A stretch of DNA of 64,000 nucleotides from Petrosia ficiformis (taxonomy: Eukaryota > Porifera > Demospongiae > Haplosclerida > Petrosiidae), in NCBI GenBank assembly GCA_947044365.1, contig OX345651.1, positions 2,123,926 to 2,187,925 on the forward strand, read 5' to 3'. The number at the start of each line of letters is the position of its first letter. Within the stretch, counting starts at the first letter, position 1. Below the pieces are notes generated by a model that was given only the letters and a program-made list of their open reading frames with translations, was not told where the DNA came from and ran no database searches. Below are positions 1 through 9,360 of the stretch, piece after piece. A program made the position numbers and the translations under genes.

Positions 1-1329
1 ACTCATCAAGCCTGTTAAACATTGCATCAACTTTAGAAGATCTCAAAGGTAATGGATGAACAACAACCACCTCCTCCTCATCAACTGCACTTTCTTCACT
101 ACTTATCAAATCCAATATCATGATCTTCTCCCACAGAACTTTGTCTCCTTCTTTAGAAAATTCCATTTTTTCTAAACTGGATTTCCTTTCGGTCAGCTTC
201 TGCTGAATACAAAATAATTATAATTAACAATGTGTTGAATACATGTGTTGTTAGCGCTGAAACAAATATTTGTTTATCCAGACATTTGTTTGTGTTATCC
301 AAATATTCGTTGAATTTTTGGCATAACCAGTTGTGTTTGCACATGCACAGAAACATTTATAGTACATGTCATAGGTGGAGTAATTGGTATAGTAGGTTCA
401 GCGATAGCTAGTTGTACCACGTTTTAGACAAAAATCTCACACATGTAGTAGAGAAATGTGACTGAGACAATTATTTAATTAAATAAATGGTGTTGATTAA
501 TAATAGATAGTTAAACACAAAGAACTGTATTTTATAGTATGGTGTGTTAAGATAAAGGTGGCATGGTTGAAAAGGTTCTCACGTTCAAAGAGCACTGATT
601 AGCATGCAAATGCTCAATAAAGGTCATGCCATCTCATGTACTGGTACCCCATGTAGTTATTTACAGCAAAATGATGAGCTAATACTAAATGTCACTAGAA
701 ACAATTTATGACAGTAAAAAAGCTAATATTCAAATGTTAGTTCACTATGATTAGCAAATATCAAAAAACTAGAAGCAGCATTGTTTCAGCCCTAGTGTGC
801 TGTGTGCATGTGAAATAAGTATCTATGCATGAATATATGTATGTGTAGCAGTCTTTAATAGTGGTACCAATAATTAATTTAACATAATTATATACATGTA
901 CAGTGCAAATATGCATGACACAGGTCCTGTACATGTGTAGGCATACACATAAAATGCTAACCCTAACAAGACATTCATGGTTTCGTTTCAGCTTCTGTTT
1001 TTGTGCTGCTATTCCACGGTGATGAATTGATTCTTCTTCACATTTACTGCGATAGAACCTGTATGCTGCATCTAAATTATAGAAGTAATGTATGATTGAA
1101 TTTTTTACACATATATGTTCTTACCACGAATGTGCTGTGTAGTAAACGTTTGATTCAAGCCTTTAACTTCTTTGATTAGCTTATCAAGTTTCACGACATC
1201 TGAAATTAAATCTATAGTATAATGTAAAAGTTATTATAATTTAGTTTAATAACTTGGTAAACTCACCCACGCTCAATTTTCCAGCCTTCAAAATTGTCAT
1301 CTTCATCCTTTAGCTTGTTGTATACACAC
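1..1329 (-). CDS. 3' exons of an unrecognised coiled-coil protein (open at window edge)
   Basis: No function is assigned. Read on the minus strand, four open segments join in frame at plausible GT-AG sites: 1271-1329, 1125-1199, about 962-1071, and 202 down to the window edge. The second-to-third junction is the firmest: GTAAG donor beside 1125, TTTAG acceptor beside 1071, and the split codon makes Asp. The first junction needs a non-standard-looking GTGGGTGAG donor, and the 3' end of the third exon is uncertain. The product is rich in Lys, Glu and Gln (for example KLDKLIKEVKG and RSKCEEES), as in a coiled coil. The last exon carries an acidic stretch (SSEES, DEEE) followed by PLPLRSSKV. That tail resembles C-termini of uncharacterised sponge proteins I have seen, possibly transposon-derived, but this is memory only. 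The first exon was not found. The intron at 203-961 shows nothing recognisable. Confidence 0.5.
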
Positions 1330-1407
1330 CTAGTTTCTTTCTACATACATGTACAAATTTTTATGAACCATAATTATATATTTAGCTCCAAAATTTCATA
1401 TTTCAAT

Positions 1408-1714
1408 TAGTGATGCACTGATAATCGGATCGGTAATTGATATCGATCATTATCGGCCATTATTTTTAGTATCAGTATCGGTTATTTATGGAAAATGTAA
1501 CTGATATTGTAAAAAGTGTACCAATAATGTTATTTCAGGTGATTAATGCATCATTAATTGCTTTTAGAATACTTATAAAATGCTCACTTTCATTGAAAGA
1601 ATAAGAATCGAGAAGGTAGATTTAATATCGGATCGGTATGGGTTATCGGTACATATCTAAAGTAATTATCGGTTTATCGGAATATCGGTAAAATCTCATA
1701 TCGGTGCACCACTA
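1408..1714. mobile_element. hAT-type MITE with 8-bp target-site duplication
   Basis: A 307-bp non-coding element bounded by imperfect terminal inverted repeats: TAGTGATGCACTGATA on the left and TAGTGGTGCACCGATA on the right (reverse complement), 14 of 16 matching. It is flanked by a perfect 8-bp direct repeat ATTTCAAT at 1400-1407 and 1715-1722. An 8-bp duplication is the hAT superfamily signature. The interior is full of ATCGG and CCGAT motifs typical of this widespread MITE type. It has no coding capacity and lies between the minus-strand coiled-coil exons and the next element. Confidence 0.9.
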
Positions 1715-1872
1715 ATTTCAATATGCTTGTGTCAGATTGTAATTTCACAAAACACAATTCATTGTTGTTTCTAAAACCAAGAAACTTCAAACCACAATTT
1801 TTTTTTTTAGTACACACAGAAATTATTATTGCTTACTCGGATTTGGCTTTTTTAAGTTTAGGACTGAATGTA

Positions 1873-2170
1873 CTAGTGTTGTTTTAGTTAACTATAACTA
1901 TAACTAAAACCCCTTTTAGTAAGGCATTTTGACTTTTGGTTAACTAAACTATAACTAAATTACAGGTCTATTGAAATAACTATAACTAACTGAAAGAAAA
2001 AATGGTCAATAATGCACACTTTTAGTTAGTTAACTAAAACTAAAACCCTTTTAGTAAGCCTAAAATTGTTTTAGTTAATTAACTATAACCATAACTAAAA
2101 CTGTGATAAACTAAACATACTATAACTATAACTAAAAGTGGTCATTATTGTCAAACTAAAACAACACTAG
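1873..2170. mobile_element. MITE built of TTAGTTAACTA-like motifs
   Basis: A 298-bp non-coding element with a perfect 17-bp terminal inverted repeat, CTAGTGTTGTTTTAGTT at the left and its reverse complement at the right end. The interior is a run of AACTATAACTA / TTTAGTTA motifs on both strands. No clean target-site duplication was identified (AATG lies near both ends but not flush), so the superfamily is open. Confidence 0.7.
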
Positions 2171-2254
2171 AATGAACTTACTCTTGACATGGGGTGCCTT
2201 GGTGTAGCATTACGTTCAGTAGGCTTCGGGCAGCACATGTGCGATTGGAAAAAG

Positions 2255-2419
2255 ATGGCGAGAAGAAGACTGAATGTTAAAGACTTTCTGGAAGGGTTTG
2301 ATGACAGTAACTCGGACCAAGACCTAGATGACGTTGAGCCTATTTCCTCAAATTCCCCTGATTTGTCAGATGCTGAATCTGATATAAAATTTCAGACTGA
2401 GAAATTAAATCTACCATGA
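2255..2419 (+). CDS. Short acidic ORF, possible first exon or small protein
   Basis: A 54-codon frame starts at an ATG in a favourable context (AAAGATGGCG). An upstream in-frame ATG at 2189 is less convincing. The product begins MARRRLNVKDFLEGFDD and becomes strongly acidic and Ser-rich (SNSDQDLDDVEP, SPDLSDAESD), a composition seen at the N-termini of nuclear or transposase-like proteins. It ends at TGA 2417-2419, unless a splice donor is used earlier. A CRE-like TTACGTCAT lies just downstream at 2459-2467. No homologue is recognised. It could be a first exon, a transposon fragment or chance. Confidence 0.3.
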   Translation: MARRRLNVKDFLEGFDDSNSDQDLDDVEPISSNSPDLSDAESDIKFQTEKLNLP

Positions 2420-2561
2420 TGATGACCCCGAAGTGCTTACTTTGGGAATCATGTGATATTACGTCATGGACAGGCTTGAGGTTTCGCCAGTTTGCGCATC
2501 AGATCTAGTCTGGCGCGGCCACGCCCTTCGGTTGGAGGAGAAAACAATGCTTACTGGTTTG

Positions 2562-3010
2562 ATCACAGTAATTTGCTGTTGGCCTGTGGCAATATTTGGA
2601 CAAGTTTTTTTGTGGTCTAAACGGGTTTGGATTTGTTCTAAATCTTTGAACCCTGTGCCGGGCTGCTATTGTATATATAATAATTATTTATTTATATAGA
2701 TTATCACAGTAATTTGCTGTAGGCCTATGGCAATGTTTTGACAAGTTTTTTGTGGTCTAAACGGGTTTGGATTTGTTCTAAATCTTTGAACCCTGTGCTG
2801 GACTGCTATTGTAACATGTGAATATATAATTGTTAATTATTTATGTAATAATTATGTATTAGTTTGATGTAAGATTATCACAATAATTTGCTGTGGGCCT
2901 ATGGCAATATTTGGACAAGTCTTTTGTGGTCTAAAGCAGTTTGGATTTCTACAATGTAAATCTTTGAATTGTGTGCCAGAAAGCTATTGTTACACATGAC
3001 ATATATGCTG
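2562..3010. repeat. Tandem triplication, ~140-175 bp unit
   Basis: Three successive copies begin with ATCACAGTAATTTGCTG or a close variant at 2562, 2703 and 2877. Each continues with GGCAATATTTGGACAAG, TGTGGTCTAAA and TTTGAACCCTGTG before CTATTGT. The spacer after the second copy is longer and AT-rich, and the third copy is the most diverged. Open frames here are not supported as genes. Confidence 0.8.
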
Positions 3011-3498
3011 TTACATAGTTTGCCTGACATACAGATTAAAATAATTATTATTGTTGTATATATGGTAGTGGAAAATTGGTATTTCTTCTTGGTATCCTGT
3101 GTTGGACTGGCATTACATGTACGTAAATGCTGTTACTTGTGTAGATATGAACAGATGATTAGTATTAAGGGTGGACAAGACAGATTTTTAAGCCATGACT
3201 ATTACCATATATATAATTTTGATAGCTTGAATTTTTCAAGCATAATATTATTAATTACTTAAATTACACTTTGACTATCTATTGATGTACAATGTTTGAT
3301 ATTAATTTCTTAGTATTGAGTATATAGTCTCGCCTTGATATAGCATGAGTCAACTACAGAACATTTCACTAGTTCTGTTGTTGCAGAGTATTGCACTAGC
3401 TGTGCTGCAGTACATATGATGTGTGCTGTAAGGGTTTCTGTCCTTCAGCTGTCCTGTGAAAATTTAATATCAGGAAATTTAACTTTTCTTCCTGTGAA
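3011..3498. other. AT-rich spacer, nothing recognised
   Basis: About 490 bp between the triplication and the ~435-bp satellite. No gene, RNA or transposon end was recognised. A 97-codon plus-strand frame at 2969-3262 has no recognisable motif. Confidence 0.5.
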
Positions 3499-4939
3499 CA
3501 TTCTTATGTTTCTTTTCCTTTTATATGGCTAAAACATTTTCACTTGCTACACTTGTGGGTTTAGGCTTTGATCTATGAATCTCATTAATAATTCTATGAA
3601 TCTCATTAATAATTCTATGAATCTCATTAAAAATAAAAATAAAAATAAAAAAAGTTTTAAAATTTCTTCAGTTCATCGGCATTCCCCGACCCTTTAGTTA
3701 TCAAGTTTATTAAAGCAAAAAGGAAATTGAAAAAGCCTGAAGTCATTTGGATTCACTGATAGCTTATTTGATGGGGAGGAACAGTTGCCGGTATCCCAGT
3801 CCCCCCTCGAAAGAGGGCCGTACACGAAGTACGTAACAACTGACCTTGAGATCTAGGATCTCGTCAAACATCGCTAACAATGACATACTCACCCCGGACC
3901 TGAGCAGCTATGCCACAGCCCAAATGACCAGGCTAACATTCTTATGTTTCTTTTCCTTTTATATGGCTAAAACATTTTCACTTCCTACACTTGTGGGTTT
4001 AGGCTTTGATCTATGAATCTCATTAATAATTCTATGAATCTCATTAATAATTCTATGAATCTCATTAAAAAAAAAATAAAAATAAAAAAAGTTTTAAAAT
4101 TTCTTCAGTTCATCGGCATTCCCCGACCCTTTAGTTATCAAGTTTATTAAAGCAAAAAGGAAATTGAAAAAGCCTGAAGTCATTTGGAGTCACTGATAGC
4201 TTATTTGATGGGGAGGAACAGTTGCCGGTATCCCAGTCCCCCCTCGAAAGAGGGCCGTACACGAAGTACGTAATAACCGACCTTGAGATCTAGGATCACG
4301 TCAAACATCACTAACAATGACATACTCACCCCGGACCTGAGCAGCTATGCCACAGCCCAAATGACCAGGCTAACATTCTTATGTTTCTTTTCCTTTTATA
4401 TGGCTAAAACATTTTCACTTGCTACACTTGTGGGTTTAGTCTTTTATCTATGAATCTCATTAATGATTCTATGAATCTCATTAATAATTCTATAAATCTC
4501 ATTAAAAAAATAAAAAAATTTAAAAAAAATTATTAAAATTTCTTCAGTTCATCGGCATTCTCCGACCCTTTAGTTATCAAGTTTATTAAAGCAAAAAGGA
4601 AATTGAAAAAGCCTGAAGTCATTTGGAGTCACTGATAGCTTATTTGATGGGGAGGAACAGTTGCCGGTATCCCAGTCCCCCCTCGAAAGAGGGCCGTACA
4701 CGAAGTACGTAACAACTGACCTTGAGATCTAGGATCTCGTCAAACATCACTAACAATGACATACTCACCCCGGACCTGAGCAGCTATGCCACAGCCCAAA
4801 TGACCAGGCTAACATTCTTATGTTTCTTTTCCTTTTATATGGCTAAAACATTTTCACTTGCTACACTTGTGGGTTTCGGCTTTGATCTATGAATCTCATT
4901 AATAATTCTATGAATCTCATTAATAATTCTATAAATCTC

Positions 4940-4974
<35 letters not shown>

Positions 4975-7900
4975 TTAATTTCTTTAGTTCATTGGCATTC
5001 CCCGACCCTTTAGTTATCAAGTTTATTAAAGCAAAAAGGAAATTGAAAAAGCCTGAAGTCATTTGGAGTCACTGATAGCTTATTTGATGGGGAGGAACAG
5101 TTGCCGGTATCCCAGTCCCCCCTCGAAAGAGGGCCGTACACGAAGTACGTAACAACTGACCTTGAGATCTAGGATCTCGTCAAACATCACTAACAATGAC
5201 ATACTCACCCCGGACCTGAGCAGCTATGCCACAGCCCAAATGACCAGGCTAACATTCTTATGTTTCTTTTCCTTTTATATGGCTAAAACATTTTCACTTG
5301 CTACACTTGTGGGTTTAGGCTTTGATCTATGAATCTCATTAATAATTCTATGAATCTCATTAATAATTCTATGAATCTCATTAAAAAAAAAAAAAAAAAA
5401 AAAAATTTTAAAATTTCTTTAGTTCATCGGCATTCCCCGACCCTTTAGTTATCAAGTTTATTAAAGCAAAAAGGAAATTGAAAAAGCCTGAAGTCATTTG
5501 GAGTCACTGATAGCTTATTTGATGGGGAGGAACAGTTGCCGGTATCCCAGTCCCCCCTCGAAAGAGGGCCGTACACGAAGTACGTAACAACTGACCTTGA
5601 GATCTAGGATCTCGTCAAACATCACTAACAATGACATACTCACCCCGGACCTGAGCAGCTATGCCACAGCCCAAATGACCATGCTAACATTCTTATGTTT
5701 CTTTTCCTTTTATATGGCTAAAACATTTTCACTTGCTACACTTGTGGGTTTAGGCTTTGATCTATGAATCTCATTAATAAATCTATGAATCTCATTAATA
5801 ATTCTATAAATCTCATTAAAAAAAAAAAAAAAAAAAAAATTTTTTTAAGTTTCTTTAGTTTATCGGCATTCCCCGACCCTTTAGTTATCAAGTTTATTAA
5901 AGCAAAAACGAAATTGAAAAAGCCTGAAGTCATTTGGAGTCACTGATAGCTTATTTGATGGGGAGGAACAGTTGCCGGTATCCCAGTCCCCCCTCGAAAG
6001 AGGGCCGTACACGAAGTACGTAACAACTGACCTTGAGATCTAGGATCTCGTCAAACATCACTAACAATGACATACTCACCCCGGACCTGAGCAGCTATGC
6101 CACAGCCCAAATGACCAGGCTAACATTCTTATGTTTCTTTTCCTTTTATATGGCTAAAACATTTTCACTTGCTACACTTGTGGGTTTAGGCTTTGATCTA
6201 AGAATCTCATTAATAATTCTATGAATCTCATTAAAAAAAAAAAAAAAAAAAAAAAGTTTTAAAATTTTTTTAGTTCATTGGCATTCCCCGACCCTTTAGT
6301 TATCAAGTTTATTAAAGCAAAAAGGAAATTGAAAAAGCCTGAAGTCATTTGGAGTCACTGATAGCTTATTTGATGGGGAGGAACAGCTGCCGGTATCCCA
6401 GTCCCCCCTCGAAAGAGGGCCGTACACGAAGTACGTAACAACTGACCTTGAGATCTAGGATCTCGTCAAACATCACTAACAATGACATACTCACCCAGGA
6501 CCTGAGCAGCTATGCCACAGCCCAAATGACCAGGATAACATTCTTATGTTTCTTTTCCTTTTATATGGCTAAAACATTTTCACTTGCTACACTTGTGGGT
6601 TTAGGCTTTGATCTATGAATCTCATTAATAAATCTATGAATCTCATTAATAAATCTATAAATCTCATTAAAAAAAAAAAAAAAAAAAAAAAATTTTTTAA
6701 GTTTTTTTAGTTTATCGGCATTCCCTGACCCTTTAGTTATCAAGTTTATTAAAGCAAAAAGGAAATTGAAAAAGCCTGAAGTCATTTGGAGTCACTGATA
6801 GCTTATTTGATGGGGAGGAACAGTTGCCGGTATCCCAGTCCCCCCTCGAAAGAGGGCCGTACACGAAGTACGTAACAACTGACCTTGAGATCTAGGATCT
6901 CGTCAAACATCACTAACAATGACATACTCACCCCGGACCTGAGCAGCTATGCCACAGCCCAAATGACCAGGCTAACATTCTTATGTTTCTTTTCCTTTTA
7001 TATGGCTAAAACATTTTCACTTGCTACACTTGTGGGTTTAGGCTTTGATCTATGAATCTCATTAATAATTCTATGAATCTCATTAACAATTCTATGAATC
7101 TCATTAAAAAAAATAATAATAAATAAAAAATAAATAAATAAATAAATAAATAAAAAAAAGTTTTAAAATTTCTTCAGTTCTTCGGCATTCCCCGGCCCTT
7201 TAGTTATCAAGTTTATTAAAGCAAAAAGGAAATTGAAAAAGCCTGAAGTCATTTGGAGTCACTGATAGCTTATTTGATGGGGAGGAACAGTTGCCGGTAT
7301 CCCAGTCCCCCCTCGAAAGAGGGCCGTACACGAAGTACGTAACAACTGACCTTGAGATCTAGGATCTCGTCAAACATCACTAACAATGACATACTCACCC
7401 CGGACCTGAGCAGCTATGCCACAGCCCAAATGACCAGGGTAACATTCTTATGTTTCTTTTCCTTTTATATGGCTAAAACATTTTCACTTGCTACACTTGT
7501 GGGTTTAGGCTTTGATCTATGAATCTCATTAATAATTCTATAAATCTCATTAAAAAAAAAAAAATAAATAAAAAAAGTTTTAAAATTTCTTCAGTTCATC
7601 GGCATTCCCCGACCCTTTAGTTATCAAGTTTATTAAAGCAAAAGGGAAATTGAAAAAGCCTGAAGTCATTTGGAGTCACTGATAGCTTATTTGATGGGGA
7701 GGAACAGTTGCCGGTATCCCAGTCCCCCCTCGAAAGAGGGCCGTACACGAAGTACGTAACAACTGACCTTGAGATCTAGGATCTCGTCAAACATCACTAA
7801 CAATGACATACTCACCCCGGACCTGAGCAGCTATGCCACAGCCCAAATGACCAGGCTAACATTCTTATGTTTCTTTTCCTTTTATATGGCTAAAACATTT

Positions 7901-8668
7901 TCACTTGCTACACTTGTGGGTTTAGGCTTTGATCTATGAATCTCATTAATAATTCTATGAATTTCATTAATAATTCTATGAATCTCATTAAAAAAAAAAT
8001 AAATAAATAAAAAAATTAAAAAATAAAAAAATAAAAAGTTTTAAAATTTCTTCAGTTCATCGGCATTCCCCGACCCTTTAGTTATCAAGTTTATTAAAGC
8101 AAAAACGAAATTGAAAAAGCCTGAAGTCATTTGGAGTCACTGATAGCTTATTTGATGGGGAGGAACAGTTGCCGGTATCCCAGTCCCCCCTCGAAAGAGG
8201 GCCGTACACGAAGTACGTAACAACTGACCTTGAGATCTAGGATCTCGTCAAACATCACTAACAATGACATACTCACCCCGGAACTGAGCAGCTATGCCAC
8301 AGCCCAAATGACCAGGCTAACATTCTTATGTTTCTTTTCCTTTTATATGGCTAAAACATTTTCACTTGCTACACTTGTGGGTTTAGGCTTTGATCTATGA
8401 ATCTCATTAATAATTCTATGAATCTCATTAATAATTCAATAAATTTCATTAAAAAAAAAAAAAAAAAAAAAAAGTTTTAAAATTTTTTTAGTTCATCGGC
8501 ATTCCCCGGCCCTTTAGTTATCAAGTTTATTAAAGCAAAAAGGAAATTGAAAAAGCCTGAAGTCATTTGGAGTCAGTGATAGCTTATTTGATGGGGAGGA
8601 ACAGTTGCCTGTATCCCAGTCCCCCCTCGAAAGAGGGCCGTACACGAAGTACGTAACAACTGACCTTG
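3499..8668 (+). repeat. ~435-bp satellite, about 12 head-to-tail units
   Basis: The word ACATTCTTATGTTTC recurs at 3499, 3936, 4373, 4812, 5252, 5687, 6123, 6538, 6975, 7442, 7859 and 8320. Spacings are 415-467 bp, and the last unit is cut at 8668. In order each unit holds two or three copies of a 21-bp subrepeat (TCTATGAATCTC followed by ATTAATAAT), a variable A-rich tract, a segment containing TCGGCATTCCCCGACC, and a GC-richer block with several hairpins. Length variation is almost all in the A-tract and the subrepeat number. The non-A segments are nearly invariant between units, which suggests recent homogenisation. The array ends exactly where the left inverted-repeat arm begins. Confidence 0.95.
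5533..5593 (+). other. Conserved multi-hairpin block of the satellite unit (representative copy)
   Basis: In this unit CAGTTG (5533-5538) can pair with CAACTG (5588-5593). It encloses a CCCTC-GAAA-GAGGG hairpin (5555-5568) with a GNRA-type loop and a CGTAC-ACGAA-GTACG hairpin (5570-5584). The layout is that of a three-way junction. A further perfect hairpin GAGATC-TAG-GATCTC follows at 5599-5613. The hairpin block recurs almost unchanged in nearly all units. Whether it acts as RNA, as a DNA cruciform or not at all is unknown. Confidence 0.6.
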
Positions 8669-8781
8669 ATTGGTTTGTATGTATCACTTCCAGACCGGTG
8701 TTTAACAGTTTTAATCAATGCTCCACCACAAACATATTTCTGCGATGCATGACGATGCCTGGGAAACTCAATAAATCGGCA
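8669..8781 (-). pseudogene. Truncated 5' stub of the EnSpm/CACTA-type transposase
   Basis: This is the mirror copy of the transposase coding sequence at 28550-28662. On the minus strand it reads through FPRHRHASQ, CGGALIKT and SDTYKP, then stops being transposase at the junction with the satellite. The intact register continues only in the right-hand copy. It is therefore a duplicated fragment cut by the rearrangement breakpoint, not a gene. Confidence 0.75.
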
Positions 8782-8905
8782 TGAAATGCTTTATATTCCT
8801 AAAACATAGCCTACATAATTATGAATGCAAGATAGCACATATAGGTGCATTAATTAATGCCATTGTATTGATTACAATCTGCCATTTGTTGTTTGTTATC
8901 TACAA

Positions 8906-9360
8906 TATTCTATATAGACATGTTTATTGAGTGTATGTGTACATATTTTGACCATTTATAAGTTATAATACCATTAGGCCTCTAAAGGTCAATTGGGCCA
9001 AAACAAAGCAAATTGAGTATAACAACAAAATGGCTACTCGTAATCGAAAAATTCCAAAAAATATGAACTCAGCATTTAAAAGTACACAAATGCACTATAT
9101 AACACATTCATGTGATTTGTGGTTTTCATGTTAAACTCATACAAACTCCATTATACACACTGTAATGATTAAATGACAATTGGAAAATCTGGCAATAGCG
9201 ATACACTAAATATTCTATGTAGACATGTTTATTGAGTGTATGTGTACATGTGTTGACCATTTTTAAGTTATCATATCTACCGTATAACCATTAGGCCCCT
9301 AAAGGTCAATAGGACAAAAACAAAGACAAATGACTGTAACTAGAAAATGGCTGAAAGGTT
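8906..9360. repeat. ~305-bp direct duplication inside the arm
   Basis: The sequence from TATTCTATATAGACATG at 8906 (with GTTTATTGAGTGTATGTG and CCATTAGGCCTCTAAAGG) recurs from 9211 as TATTCTATGTAGACATG with the same following words, about 85-90% alike by eye. The same pair is present in inverted form in the right arm at about 27971-28425. Confidence 0.75.

Noticed and set aside
2466..2699. 77-codon plus-strand frame
   Set aside because: It overlaps the start of the tandem triplication, shows no motif and has no conserved frame between the copies.
3499..8668. Hammerhead ribozyme in the 435-bp unit
   Set aside because: The minus strand has CTGAAGA, matching the CUGANGA box, but no stem II followed by GAAA in the required position.
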